DNA of 64,000 bases from Bacteroidales bacterium. Lineage in GTDB: Bacteria; Bacteroidota; Bacteroidia; Bacteroidales; WCHB1-69. Within the stretch, counting starts at the first letter, position 1. The number at the start of each line of letters is the position of its first letter. Under the pieces are notes generated by a model. That model searched no databases, was not told where the DNA came from, and saw nothing but the letters and a program-made list of their open reading frames with translations. The stretch lies in assembly GCA_017554325.1 (NCBI GenBank), contig JAFZIP010000016.1:1-64000 (forward strand), read 5' to 3'. Positions 15,840 through 24,621 of this stretch are shown piece by piece. The position numbers were made by a program, and so were the translations under genes.

Positions 15840-17021
15840 ATGAAACACCTTAGCACCGTCACCATTATTCTTTTGAATGTCATTTTCTGTATCCTCACAT
15901 TGTGGCTTTTTACCCAGAACTCGATTCTGCGCCCATACGCTGGTAGTTCTTTTAAGGAGTTCATAGCTGGCTTTTTGTTGTTAGGAACAGTGTATCTCAA
16001 TTATTTCTTGCTTTACCCATGTCTTTACCAGAAACACTCGCATATTATCTATTGGTTGACACTGATGTTGGCTGTTTTATTGACAGGGGGGCTGGATCTG
16101 ATCATTGCGTATCCTAATATTGTATCGTGCTGTGCTCCAATTATCGAAGTGGTTGGCCCATTTAGTTACTTTTCAAAGATTCTCTTCTTTATTGTCGGGC
16201 GCAACATGGCGTTGAATTTTTTTCCTTTTCTCCTCCGAGACCGAAAGCATTTTCAACAATCTTTGGAAAAAGAGGTGCGAGTCGTTTACCAGGATGTTCG
16301 GAAAATTGATGTCGAGGATTCAGATAACAATATTCTTCTTGTACCCATTGACGACATCTTTTATTGTCTTCAAGACGGTAATTACGCATACGTTTATTTG
16401 GTGCAGAACAAACATTACACGAGGTACGGTTCCATGAAGCATCTTGCGCAGCTGCTCGGAGATGATTTCATCCGTATAACAGCCACCACGTTATTACCAT
16501 TCCGACACATTAAAGCGTGTAAGGACAATGTGGTAATAATGAAAAAAATGCCTTGGCAAGAGGAGGCAATTACTTTCAAGTTGGAATCCCAAAATCAGGA
16601 ACAAATTGAAGAAAAAGTTGCTGAAGGTATAATGCGTTATAGAATAAGAGCGGGCAAAAAAAAGGTTCCCAAGAAAACCACTCATCGGGACATGAAGCGG
16701 AAGCCAATCCTACCTCCAAAAGATGCAGTCGAAACAGTATTCAGCTGCATTCAGAAGCACCCAGATTGCAAATCAGCCGACATCGTTGCCAAGACATCCC
16801 ACTCGTTGAGCACCGTGGAACGCTGCCTCTCGGAACTCCGCAAACAGGAACTCATTACGTATGTTGGTAGTAAGAAGACTGGCGGTTATCGAGTGGTAAA
16901 CACCTCGCAGGAAAGAGAGGTGATTGAAAAAGTTCAACAAGAAGAGAAGGTTGTGAAGGGAAAGACAGCAGAGGAGAAGATAGCCGAAAAAAAACTTGTC
17001 GATTCGTCATCTAAGAAATAG
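15840..17021 (+). CDS. Membrane-anchored LytTR transcriptional regulator with winged-helix tail
   Basis: The protein has 393 residues. Residues 1-135 contain about four transmembrane helices. A LytTR-type DNA-binding domain follows (about 155-240, including DDIFYCLQDGNYAYVYL and RITATTLLPFRHI). A basic linker leads to a winged-helix-like segment (about 293-355, TVERCLSELRKQELITYVG) and a Lys/Glu-rich tail. No receiver domain is present, so the membrane part may be the sensor. It reads opposite to the phage structural genes from its own -7 box and faces a lipoprotein gene across candidate LytTR boxes. A membrane sensor, LytTR and winged helix in one phage protein is unusual. The signal sensed is unknown. 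Confidence 0.85.
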   Translation: MKHLSTVTIILLNVIFCILTLWLFTQNSILRPYAGSSFKEFIAGFLLLGTVYLNYFLLYPCLYQKHSHIIYWLTLMLAVLLTGGLDLIIAYPNIVSCCAPIIEVVGPFSYFSKILFFIVGRNMALNFFPFLLRDRKHFQQSLEKEVRVVYQDVRKIDVEDSDNNILLVPIDDIFYCLQDGNYAYVYLVQNKHYTRYGSMKHLAQLLGDDFIRITATTLLPFRHIKACKDNVVIMKKMPWQEEAITFKLESQNQEQIEEKVAEGIMRYRIRAGKKKVPKKTTHRDMKRKPILPPKDAVETVFSCIQKHPDCKSADIVAKTSHSLSTVERCLSELRKQELITYVGSKKTGGYRVVNTSQEREVIEKVQQEEKVVKGKTAEEKIAEKKLVDSSSKK

Positions 17022-17063
17022 GTCTCTTGCAATGTTACGGCCTTTCGGTGTGTATTAGATGGA

Positions 17064-17528
17064 TCACGCTTTCTTCGTCCCGAAGAAGTTCACCAAACAT
17101 TCGTCACCCCAGAACTCTGCGGCGAGGTCGAAGAGACATTCCGCGTTGCGGCCGATAGGCTCGTCTAACCAGTCCGCCATGGAGCGGCGGATGCGCGGGT
17201 GCGGGTTCACGTACTTGCCGGGAACCCGCGGCTGGCCGTAGCCTACCGCCCATTCCCGCCATATCCCGTGGATGGGGACTTTGAAGCTCACCGCCTCGGG
17301 GATTCCGCTGTCACGCTCCACGGTGAACTGTATGCTGTCGCGCAGCTTGCGCTCCACCTTGCCGCTCTTCTTGGTTATGGAGGTTTGCTTCTTGCCCTTG
17401 GCGAACCGCAGGGTGTTGCGCTTGGCGGCGTTACGCACCATCGCCGCCCACCGCCGCGCCTGTCTATGGAACTCCTCTGCAGTGATGGTTTTGCCGTCTG
17501 TCGTGTCTGTTATGGTGTGACTGGACAT
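17064..17528 (-). CDS. Phage head-tail joining protein (HK97 gp10-like position)
   Basis: The protein has 154 residues, is basic in its first half and Trp-rich towards the end. Its place downstream of the portal and connector genes, and its size, fit a tail completion or head-tail joining protein of the HK97 gp10 type. The assignment rests on size, charge pattern and position, not on a recognised motif. It is separated from upstream connector genes by the inserted AlbA_2 gene, whose stop lies 2 bp before its ATG. It is convergent with the LytTR gene. Confidence 0.5.
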   Translation of the reverse strand: MSSHTITDTTDGKTITAEEFHRQARRWAAMVRNAAKRNTLRFAKGKKQTSITKKSGKVERKLRDSIQFTVERDSGIPEAVSFKVPIHGIWREWAVGYGQPRVPGKYVNPHPRIRRSMADWLDEPIGRNAECLFDLAAEFWGDECLVNFFGTKKA

Positions 17529-17530
17529 GG

Positions 17531-18937
17531 CTATTGCCCTGGATTAATCACTTCCCAGTGGCCATTCTTACGGCCACCAACTCTTTTAAGGAGGTGCATT
17601 TCCTGCAATCTTGCCATAGCGTATTTGATACCACTTGCGCTATACTCTTGCAGCACCTTGGTCAACGTGCTTCGTGTGGCAGTGGGATTGGAACCAAGAA
17701 AATCTAATATTTTTTGTTGCAAATCAGTTAATTGCGCCTTTTGGTCAGTCTTTTGGTCAGTCTTTTGGTCAGTCTTTTGGTCAGTTGTCGGGAGTGCCTC
17801 AGCTTTCATCCTTTCTGCTTCAATAAATGGCATCACACTGGGTGCTGCATCGAACCGAACCATCAGGTCGCAAGGGTGGATGATGTAAACAGGTTCAGGC
17901 GAACCGTAATTGCGGCACGCCTTGCACATTTTCTCAATCCCGCGACCCCAGGCTTCGATGAACCCGGCACGGAAAAACGTGTTGGCAATATTGGGATTTA
18001 GCAAAAGAGACTGATGGGAAGAAAGAAATGTTTCCGCTGTCCATCCTTCAGTCAGCAAGCAGCTGTTGGAAATGAACAACCTGTCATCTTCAACGCGGAT
18101 TTGAATCGGATTGTTGGCCGACCAGTCTGAGTGTACAAGCGCATTGAATATAGCTTCCCGAACCGCCATTTTCGGGAACGGGTAGGTCTCAACTCTGGTG
18201 ATGTTTTCATAGGTAATGAACGCCTTGAGGTACTTTTGGTAAAGCAAATCCTGCACGCGGTCGGCCTGCATCATCAGAGAGCCGTGAACCTCGTCCATAT
18301 ACAGAATGTCGGCCTCTTTGTTGAACATTCCGATTTTGGTGTAACACCCTGTAACCAACTCTTCCGGCTCGCGGTAAAACAAGAGTACCGCCGCTCTTTT
18401 CAGCTTGCCGTCAACGGTGAGTTTCAGCCTTTCGAGCAATTCTTCATTGGAACATGCGAGGTCGTCTTCGGTCATACGTTTGCTTCGCAGTGCCTCCCTG
18501 CGGAAAATATTGAAGCTCTCCACATCGAGGTCTTGGTACGTGAAATTGTCAACGGTGACGGCATCCCATTTCGCCCCTGTGCGTTTAAGCAGAAAATGTG
18601 TAAGGACGGACCCCTTCAGCGTCTGCAATGTCGCACCCGAACGCACAAAATATTCACCTTTGTAATTGAGTGGGAATCCGCAGGGCTCTGTTTCGATTCT
18701 GACGTACTGTTTGCCGTCTTCAGTCATCAAATCCACGCCAACGATGATGCCTAAAACGTTTTTAACCTTGTTCGGGATGTCCTCCAGCAGACGTTTGGCA
18801 TTGTCCACGCCGACCACCTCGCCCCTGTCGTTCATGCCAATGTAAAGCGTGCCGCCCTGTGCGTTGGCGAAACCGCAGATCCACTTCAAGTATTCATCAC
18901 GCCAAGATTCCTTGTATTCAATATTTTGCGTTTCCAT
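17531..18937 (-). CDS. AlbA_2 (Schlafen-type) ATP-binding domain regulator
   Basis: The protein has 468 residues from the ATG at 18937 (METQNIEYKES). The N-terminal AlbA_2 domain shows EYKESW and FANAQGGTLYIGMNDRGEVVG. The middle resembles the ATP-binding region of RecG-like HTH regulators (VREAIFNALVHSDWS, GRGIEKM). The C-terminal 70 residues look like a winged helix (LTDLQQKILDFL to KYAMARLQEMHLL). A TDQK tetrapeptide is repeated four times in the linker. Family members are chromosomal regulators or parts of defence loci. It is inserted between head-tail connector genes, so it is an accessory gene. The repeats could vary in number by slippage. Confidence 0.85.
   Translation of the reverse strand: METQNIEYKESWRDEYLKWICGFANAQGGTLYIGMNDRGEVVGVDNAKRLLEDIPNKVKNVLGIIVGVDLMTEDGKQYVRIETEPCGFPLNYKGEYFVRSGATLQTLKGSVLTHFLLKRTGAKWDAVTVDNFTYQDLDVESFNIFRREALRSKRMTEDDLACSNEELLERLKLTVDGKLKRAAVLLFYREPEELVTGCYTKIGMFNKEADILYMDEVHGSLMMQADRVQDLLYQKYLKAFITYENITRVETYPFPKMAVREAIFNALVHSDWSANNPIQIRVEDDRLFISNSCLLTEGWTAETFLSSHQSLLLNPNIANTFFRAGFIEAWGRGIEKMCKACRNYGSPEPVYIIHPCDLMVRFDAAPSVMPFIEAERMKAEALPTTDQKTDQKTDQKTDQKAQLTDLQQKILDFLGSNPTATRSTLTKVLQEYSASGIKYAMARLQEMHLLKRVGGRKNGHWEVINPGQ
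17738..17785. repeat. 12-bp tandem repeat encoding TDQK
   Basis: About four copies of TTTTGGTCAGTC lie in tandem within the AlbA_2 gene. Each codes TDQK on the minus strand. The unit is a multiple of three, so gain or loss would change linker length without a frameshift. Confidence 0.9.
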
Positions 18938-18991
18938 ATACCAATCAATTTCTGACTGCAAAATTAAAAAAAATCTCAAAACGGGAGGCCA

Positions 18992-19750
18992 TCATTTTCT
19001 GCCACCCTCCCTTATCACTTTATCCAGCCTGCCAAGTATGACGTGGACGTTGGAGGCGTAGAACTTGGCCTCTTCATAGAAGCGGTCTCCCATGAGGTCT
19101 CGGTGGACGCTCACCCACGAGAAAGCGGATTCCGGCTGGCTCGGTGAGGTCTTGCGCCGCTTTGGTGATTGAGCGAACACGTTGGGGTACCGCTTCACCA
19201 AATTCCTCTCTCGGAGGGTCTTGTAGCACAGCACAAACGCCGCCAGCTGGTCATCGGACAGATGGGCAAGGTGTTTCATCCGGGTGTCCGCTCCGTAGAT
19301 GGTGAACGGCACACGGCGGTCTGTCTCCCCTGTGTAGTCTTCCCGCTGCGGGCGGTAGAGCACCGCCGCCGCCTCGCGGAACCTGCCGGAGAGCATATAG
19401 CCATCGGCGTAGATGAACTCCTCCCAAGTGGTGTTGGAGAAGGTCGGCTGGTAGCCGATGAAGCGCACGCCGTCCGCTTCAATGAACGGCAGCAGTTGTT
19501 TTGAGAAAGCCGGCTCTTTCTCAAAAACGAAGTCAAGGAGGCGCATCAGGAAGTACCTTTTCGGGAAAGGTATCTCTTCCCACGTCTCCTTGCAAATGCC
19601 CGTCAGTGAAGCATAAAGGGCGGATTCGGTCAGAGTGCCGCCGAGGGAGGAGCAGACGGTGAGCAGCTGCTCACGGCTCAACTCATCGTAACTTTCGGGG
19701 ACGTGATGGACGGACATAACGCCGTCAATGCTGACCTTTACCTCTTTCAT
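18992..19750 (-). CDS. Phage morphogenesis protein, unassigned
   Basis: The protein has 252 residues, is soluble and mostly helical, with no recognised domain. The start overlaps the stop of the upstream gene by 4 bp (ATGA at 19747-19750), so it belongs to the portal and connector operon. In comparable operons this region holds head completion or tail assembly proteins. The downstream neighbour is the inserted AlbA_2 gene. Confidence 0.7.
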   Translation of the reverse strand: MKEVKVSIDGVMSVHHVPESYDELSREQLLTVCSSLGGTLTESALYASLTGICKETWEEIPFPKRYFLMRLLDFVFEKEPAFSKQLLPFIEADGVRFIGYQPTFSNTTWEEFIYADGYMLSGRFREAAAVLYRPQREDYTGETDRRVPFTIYGADTRMKHLAHLSDDQLAAFVLCYKTLRERNLVKRYPNVFAQSPKRRKTSPSQPESAFSWVSVHRDLMGDRFYEEAKFYASNVHVILGRLDKVIREGGRK

Positions 19751-20283
19751 AACCCCTCCCAGTTTCGTGTGTCAATCTCGTTCCAAAACGGGGCGCGGGT
19801 GGTGAAGGAGTAGCGCACCCCAACGTAGCGTTCCCGTATGTTCTGTATCTGCACGGCGGACACCTCGTCCAAGCGGAAGTCCTTGACCACCATACAGGAG
19901 ACCTCGTACTTGTCGAGGTTCATCTTGCGGATGATTTCATCCCCGATACGCTCACAGAGGTCGAAGGCCTCATAGATGGCGTCATAGTCGCCGTCATCCC
20001 CGTAGGACTGCACGACCATGAAGGAGGATTCCCGCTCCTTGAAGGCGTTGTCGGCGTTGTCCGAGGTGAAGCGTATCTCGCCGCCCTCCTGTATGAGTGC
20101 CGGAAAGTTCACGCGGTCACGGAAGCCCGTGTAGAACTCCTCCAGCTCGCCCCGGAAGAAATGCGGTTCGTGCTGTGTGTGGTTCAACGACTTGTGCCGT
20201 GCGGCAAGGTCTTGGAGGTATCGGCTGAACGCCTGCGGGGAATTGTGCAGGTCGCCCCTGTAGTCTTGCTGGCAGTCGTTCAT
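19747..20283 (-). CDS. Phage structural-operon protein (possible tail terminator)
   Basis: The protein has 178 residues from the ATG at 20283. That start is favoured by the exact ATGA overlap with the upstream stop (20280-20283). It contains many aromatic and charged residues and ends in a beta-rich segment (VGVRYSFTTRAPFW). Size and place among connectors are compatible with a tail terminator or neck protein, but no motif confirms this. Confidence 0.65.
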   Translation of the reverse strand: MNDCQQDYRGDLHNSPQAFSRYLQDLAARHKSLNHTQHEPHFFRGELEEFYTGFRDRVNFPALIQEGGEIRFTSDNADNAFKERESSFMVVQSYGDDGDYDAIYEAFDLCERIGDEIIRKMNLDKYEVSCMVVKDFRLDEVSAVQIQNIRERYVGVRYSFTTRAPFWNEIDTRNWEGL

Positions 20284-20681
20284 CGGTCTTGGGTTTGGTG
20301 TCTGTTGATTCTGTCCGGGCACTCCTTGCGGTGGCACTCGTAGGCCTGCGAGAGTGTCAGCTGCCGCTCCAGCTCAATTTTGTCCGCTTCAATGCGGGCG
20401 GAATTGCGCTTCAGCGTGGCGATGAGTTCCCGCTGCTTGTCGTCAAGCGCGTCCCGCGCTTGTTCGTTGGAGATGAACTCGGCGATGAGCTGCTTTTGGT
20501 ACTCAATCTGCTGGGTGAGTGCCTCGAAACGTTGGGTTTCAAGGCTGGTCTCCTTGCTCTGCTCGTCAATCTTGCGGAGCTTTTTCTCGGAGAGCCACTG
20601 GATGATGCTCCACACTGTGGTGCCGCCCAGCAGGAAGTTGAGGACGGCGGAGCCGATGGTGATGTAGTCAAGCGTTTCCAT
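20280..20681 (-). CDS. Membrane protein with coiled coil in the connector operon
   Basis: The protein has 133 residues, with one N-terminal transmembrane segment (about residues 8-28) and then a long charged coiled coil (about 32-112), ending in CHRKEC. Start and stop are each coupled to neighbours by overlaps of 1 bp and 4 bp. The topology resembles single-span spanin or holin-accessory proteins, but the position inside the head-tail operon is odd for lysis. Function unknown. Confidence 0.65.
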   Translation of the reverse strand: METLDYITIGSAVLNFLLGGTTVWSIIQWLSEKKLRKIDEQSKETSLETQRFEALTQQIEYQKQLIAEFISNEQARDALDDKQRELIATLKRNSARIEADKIELERQLTLSQAYECHRKECPDRINRHQTQDR

Positions 20682-21676
20682 TATGCGAAGAAGATTTTGC
20701 GGTTGGTGTTGTCGCGGTGAAAAACCTCGTTGCGGGGTGCGTTCTCCCCGGCGAAAGCCCTGTAAGCGGGATAGTCGGCGATGTGCGCCTGCAGCGTGGC
20801 TATGACGTATGACATATAGCGTTCCGCTTTGTGGCGGTACTCATCGGCCATACGCTCCAGTTCCGGCTGCGGCACGATGGCGGTCTGCGTGTCGGAACCC
20901 GAAGCGGCCTGCGAGGTCTCGAAGACCATCCCCTGCTCGGTGGGCAGTCGGTGGAGTTCCCCGATGCCGTCAGCCACAGACCAAAAGACGGTGAACTTCT
21001 TGACTTCCGGCAGGATCCTCGCGTAGCGTTCCACGCTGGGGTCTGCCGTGAGAAGTTCGTCGCAGAAGGCCTTGCCGAGTCTGTGGCGCAGCTCGGTCTC
21101 CTGTGTGGTGCGGACAAAGTGGCGCATCTTGAGGAAGACCAGGCGTGAACCGCCGATGTGGAAGATGTCGTTGAACTCCCTTGTGGTGCCGACAATGAGG
21201 GTCTTGGAGTCGGTGTATGCGGGACTTTGGAGGAACTCCGGCAGTTGCTCGATGTTGCGGTGGCAGAACTCCAGCACCGCATCCAGCTCGTTGAAGCCGC
21301 CCTCCTTGAGGGTGCGTTTCAGAGCGTCCGCTTGGTACTTGTAGAGCCTGCCATCCCCCGCATTGTCGGCGGCTCCCTTGTCGGAGAGCGAGACGGAGAG
21401 CAGGTCGTAGTCCTGCCAGTAGGCGAGCCGCACCACGGCGTACTGGCAGCGGTTCAAGAGTGTTTCAAGTGTCGCGTCATCGTGGGCGACTTCGGCATAG
21501 TACGCCGTCACCCTGCCGAAAAGGGCTTCGCCCAGCAGGGGCAGAAGGTACTTGTCCTCGCACTGGGCGATGGACGGCGCCAGCGAGCGGAACGAGCAGG
21601 TGACGTTCACGGGGAGGAACTGCTTGATTTCCTCCGCCTTTTCGTTAAACTCGGGTCGGAACAGTCTTGGTGTCAT
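20681..21676 (-). CDS. Phage head-tail adaptor region protein (DUF6712-like)
   Basis: The protein has 331 residues and starts directly downstream of the portal gene (2-bp gap). It is helical and soluble. The first 100 residues (FLPVNVTCSFRSLAPSI, YLLPLLGEALF) recall a family of Bacteroidota phage proteins listed as DUF6712. That label is from memory. A role as connector or adaptor below the portal follows from its position. Confidence 0.55.
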   Translation of the reverse strand: MTPRLFRPEFNEKAEEIKQFLPVNVTCSFRSLAPSIAQCEDKYLLPLLGEALFGRVTAYYAEVAHDDATLETLLNRCQYAVVRLAYWQDYDLLSVSLSDKGAADNAGDGRLYKYQADALKRTLKEGGFNELDAVLEFCHRNIEQLPEFLQSPAYTDSKTLIVGTTREFNDIFHIGGSRLVFLKMRHFVRTTQETELRHRLGKAFCDELLTADPSVERYARILPEVKKFTVFWSVADGIGELHRLPTEQGMVFETSQAASGSDTQTAIVPQPELERMADEYRHKAERYMSYVIATLQAHIADYPAYRAFAGENAPRNEVFHRDNTNRKIFFA

Positions 21677-21678
21677 GG

Positions 21679-22995
21679 CTACGATAGTTTTTCTTCGGTG
21701 GATTTGCCCTTGTCAAGGGTGGTGAGAACGATATTGCGGTACACAAGTTCAACGTCACGGATGCCGTTGAACTCCAGCATGAGTTCGATGGGGTCAAGCA
21801 CCTGCTGTTTTTCGATGTAGTTGAGGATGAGGGAGACCAGCAGCCCCTCGCGGATGTCGGAGCCGCTTCCAGCGTTGCCCGCGTAGGGGCCTCCGGGCAT
21901 CCCTGCGCCCAAAACAGAGGGGTTGACCATGAGGGAGAAGAGGATCTCGGAGTTGGCGGCGGCTGACGTGGAGAGGCGGTCTTCCGCCTTGATTTCGTTC
22001 TCCAGCCGCTCAATCACCCACTTTTCCTCGGCTTTGCCGCTCTCGTTGAGGGTGAAACCCGTGGTGAGGGTCTTGGCCGGGTTCTCCTCGCTGGTGAGCT
22101 GTTCCTCAAAGCTGTCAAGGTAGGCGTTGATGGCCTTCTCCCTGTCGGTGGTGGACTCGTAGTTCTCTTCGGGGAACTTCTTGTCCCAGTAGGTGTCGGG
22201 GATTTGGATGTGCCACATGAGGTTCATGGCGTTGGAGTACGCCTTTTTGAGGAACGTGGGTATCTTGTGGGCTATGTCAATCCAGCCGCTTTTCCAAGCG
22301 GTGTCCCAGTCGGGAAGGGCATAATAGTCGTTGCCGGAGAAGTAGTTGCGGATTCGGGGGAATGCCACGCATTTCCCTTTCAGTCTACCCTGCTCCTTGA
22401 GAATCTGCAGGTGGGTGAAGGGGTCTGCCTCGTTGAGCATGTCGAAGACTTTGGCGGTGTCATCGGGGAAGCGTCTGTCAAACTCCCCGAACACCAGCAG
22501 CTTGGTCTTGTCAATGCTGATACGGCAATGGCGGGCGTTCACGGTCTCGGTGCGTATGATTCTGCTTCCGTCAGCGTTGAAGACGAAGACGGGGAAGCAG
22601 TTGCCCAGTTTGATGAGATCCCTGAACGCCGTGGTGTGGTACTGGCGGAAGGTGTAGCCGCGCAGATAGTTGAGCACTTCGGGGTTGTTGACGGGGGTGT
22701 ACTGTTCCCTGTTCTGTGCGTCAAGCCCTTTGAGGGTGACAGGCATCACCCCCTGTCCGTAGCAGCAGCGGCATTTGTAGTTGAGGCCTGTTGAGAGGAC
22801 GCCAGTCTTGCCGATGACATCGAGGGCTTCTTCCGGATAGCGGTTCGCACTGCCCCAGCAGGCGTACTCCGTTTCCTTGAATGTGAATCGCTCAAAAATC
22901 TCCTCGTTCACGGAAACGTCTTTCACGGTGCTTCCGTAGGTGGCCGTGCCCAGGAACATCAGCGGCGTGCCTTTCTTGTTGAATAACACTTCCAT
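21679..22995 (-). CDS. Phage portal protein
   Basis: The protein has 438 residues. The typical portal pattern is seen: a helical N-terminal part, a tryptophan- and aspartate-rich wing region (DYYALPDWDTAWKSGWI), and a late segment AAANSEILFSLMVNPSVLG with a Gly-rich loop (GAGMPGGPYAGN). It should form the dodecameric channel at one capsid vertex through which the terminase packages DNA. Terminase is encoded upstream, but a block of accessory genes (23.5-27.9 kb) separates the two, whereas in many phages they are adjacent. Confidence 0.85.
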   Translation of the reverse strand: MEVLFNKKGTPLMFLGTATYGSTVKDVSVNEEIFERFTFKETEYACWGSANRYPEEALDVIGKTGVLSTGLNYKCRCCYGQGVMPVTLKGLDAQNREQYTPVNNPEVLNYLRGYTFRQYHTTAFRDLIKLGNCFPVFVFNADGSRIIRTETVNARHCRISIDKTKLLVFGEFDRRFPDDTAKVFDMLNEADPFTHLQILKEQGRLKGKCVAFPRIRNYFSGNDYYALPDWDTAWKSGWIDIAHKIPTFLKKAYSNAMNLMWHIQIPDTYWDKKFPEENYESTTDREKAINAYLDSFEEQLTSEENPAKTLTTGFTLNESGKAEEKWVIERLENEIKAEDRLSTSAAANSEILFSLMVNPSVLGAGMPGGPYAGNAGSGSDIREGLLVSLILNYIEKQQVLDPIELMLEFNGIRDVELVYRNIVLTTLDKGKSTEEKLS

Positions 22996-22997
22996 AG

Positions 22998-23276
22998 CTA
23001 AATCACGACTTGTTTTCCGTTGAACGTTCTCAAATTGTCAATGCAGACTGCGTGGATATGCCCGATAGGTTCCCCGTTGGAATCCACAGGCTGGATCCCG
23101 CGCAGTCGGTTCTGTTTCATGTCGGCTTTCAGCCCTTTCATAACAGCTCGTCCGAAGGACACCAACTCTCCGTTTTTCAGATAGAACTGCACGGAGAAAT
23201 GGGAGGCCTTCCCTGTGGACTTTTCGCGGGTCTCCATTTCCCGCAGCGCGTCGGCTCGTCTTATCTTGTTGCCCAT
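22998..23276 (-). CDS. Small phage protein upstream of portal
   Basis: The protein has 92 residues from the ATG at 23276. The longer in-frame extension (to 23528) would run through a perfect -7 box and is rejected. It is basic, with a beta-rich middle (FSVQFYLKNGELVSFGR). It lies 2 bp upstream of the portal gene and starts a transcription unit. Function unknown. Confidence 0.75.
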   Translation of the reverse strand: MGNKIRRADALREMETREKSTGKASHFSVQFYLKNGELVSFGRAVMKGLKADMKQNRLRGIQPVDSNGEPIGHIHAVCIDNLRTFNGKQVVI

Positions 23277-23295
23277 AAAGCGTTTTGTTTTGGGG

Positions 23296-23303
23296 CAAAG
23301 ATA
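23296..23303 (-). promoter_or_regulatory. Promoter of the portal operon
   Basis: On the minus strand TATCTTTG exactly matches TAnnTTTG and is followed by GCCCCAAAACA. The first ATG is 20 bp downstream. The same box plus GCCCCAAA leader occurs at 38360 and 27966. Confidence 0.7.
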
Positions 23304-23524
23304 AGGTGACGGATGAAAAACGTATGGGACAGAGAATGACGAAACAAAGGTGATGCCTCCGTAAAAGATGGGAACCCTGTTCCCGGCAATCACCTTGCCA
23401 TTGAGGAATACCGCGCCAATTTTCCCGCCGGATGGCGGGAAAATTTTTTTTGAAAAAATGGCACAAAAAAAGGCGCAAACCTCCGATTTCTCGGTGGCTT
23501 GCGCCTTGCTGGTGCTTTGCCCGC

Positions 23525-23725
23525 TCATTGGGCGGGCGGTGCTATAATGATATGGCGGGGCGGGTCAATCTTGACGGATTCGACAAAGTTTTGAAATACT
23601 CGGACGGTCTCGGCGGGTGCTTGCTGTTGCTGGAGCATTGCGGCCAGTTGTGCGCCCATGTAGGTTCCGACTTTGGGCAGGTGGTATTTTTCCGCCTTTA
23701 GTGCCTGCGTTATCCTGTAAATCAT
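23525..23725 (-). CDS. Small orphan protein
   Basis: The protein has 66 residues from the ATG at 23725, which overlaps the upstream stop by 4 bp (ATGA). It has a Gln-rich centre (AAMLQQQQAPAE). It is the last gene of the radC/ArdC block. A GC-rich inverted repeat follows the stop (about 23470-23530). Function unknown. Confidence 0.6.
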   Translation of the reverse strand: MIYRITQALKAEKYHLPKVGTYMGAQLAAMLQQQQAPAETVRVFQNFVESVKIDPPRHIIIAPPAQ

Positions 23726-23982
23726 TGTTTCGCCTCCTCTCCTGTGGGGACTGCGAAAATATAACATTGGGCATCTTCGGCGGTCACATCGTTAAAGCCT
23801 GGGCAAAATTGCGTGGGTTGGTTCTCGGACGGGGTGAAAACCTTTTCAAAGGGCAACGGCAGGAACGCCGAAAATTTTTCTTTGAAAATGGTTGCTTCGT
23901 TGGCTTCTTCCTCGGTTATGCCGTCCCGCTCTCCGTGGAGCAGGAACGGCACGAGGTGAACGGGGACAGATACATTAAACAT
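23722..23982 (-). CDS. Small orphan protein of the radC block
   Basis: The protein has 86 residues, is acidic, and has no signal peptide. It follows the ArdC-like gene by 14 bp and is coupled to the next gene by ATGA. It contains FCPGFNDVTAEDAQCYIF. Function unknown. Confidence 0.6.
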   Translation of the reverse strand: MFNVSVPVHLVPFLLHGERDGITEEEANEATIFKEKFSAFLPLPFEKVFTPSENQPTQFCPGFNDVTAEDAQCYIFAVPTGEEAKQ

Positions 23983-23996
23983 TGTGCGCCCCCTTT

Positions 23997-24584
23997 CTAA
24001 AAAATGTTGATGGGTTCGGGGACTGCGGTCATCACGGCGGCGGCGACCATTGCGGCGGGTTCGGGTTCTCCGTCATCGCTGGCGGCGGGTTCTCTGCGTG
24101 TAACTTGCAAGTTGCTGAACAAATAACACATATTAAACCGCTCCCGCTCGTGGCGTGTGCCGCCGTTTTCGCTGCCGTCTGCGTTCTCCATCAGTGCGGG
24201 AGTGGGTACGGGTGCGGTCTCGCCGTCTTCCTCTTTCTTCTCTCGCTTGGTCGGCTGGCTCCAAACGGGGAACGCCTTGGAGCCTTTTTTTATGGTGTAG
24301 CCCTCTTTTTTCCACTCGTTGAACTTCTTGAAATCGGTTGTGCCCTCCTCGGCGGGTGCGTAAACGTATTTTAATATAAAGTAGTTGAGCGGCTGCCCCT
24401 CGAAAAACATCGCTTGTTCAATGCTTTTGGCGGTGTTAATCATCATTTCACGGATGGCGCGCGCCTCTGCGCTTGCCTGCAAAAGTCTTTCAAATTGGGC
24501 GTTTCTGTTCTTTTCTTTTGCGGTGAGTTCCTTTTTTTCGGGGGCTTCTTTGATCTCGCCCGTTGTCATATCAATATTTTTCAT
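23997..24584 (-). CDS. ArdC-like single-strand DNA-binding domain protein
   Basis: The protein has 195 residues. The segment FKKFNEWKKEGYTIKKGSKAFPVW matches the pattern of the ArdC N-terminal domain (a Trp, a Gly and KKG followed by a hydrophobic strand). The part after about 125 is Ala/Pro/Glu-rich and looks disordered. ArdC proteins come from plasmids and conjugative elements, where they bind single-stranded DNA and protect it from restriction. Here only the N-terminal domain is present, with no metallopeptidase domain. It shares its upstream hairpin with two other genes in this block. Confidence 0.65.
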   Translation of the reverse strand: MKNIDMTTGEIKEAPEKKELTAKEKNRNAQFERLLQASAEARAIREMMINTAKSIEQAMFFEGQPLNYFILKYVYAPAEEGTTDFKKFNEWKKEGYTIKKGSKAFPVWSQPTKREKKEEDGETAPVPTPALMENADGSENGGTRHERERFNMCYLFSNLQVTRREPAASDDGEPEPAAMVAAAVMTAVPEPINIF

Positions 24585-24621
24585 AATTTTGCAAAGTTTA
24601 AGTTTGATTTCTATTGAAATT

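Noticed and set aside
23277..23528. Upstream extension of the gene ending at 22998
   Set aside because: The extension crosses an exact -7 box and a GC-rich hairpin. The short start at 23276 fits promoter spacing.
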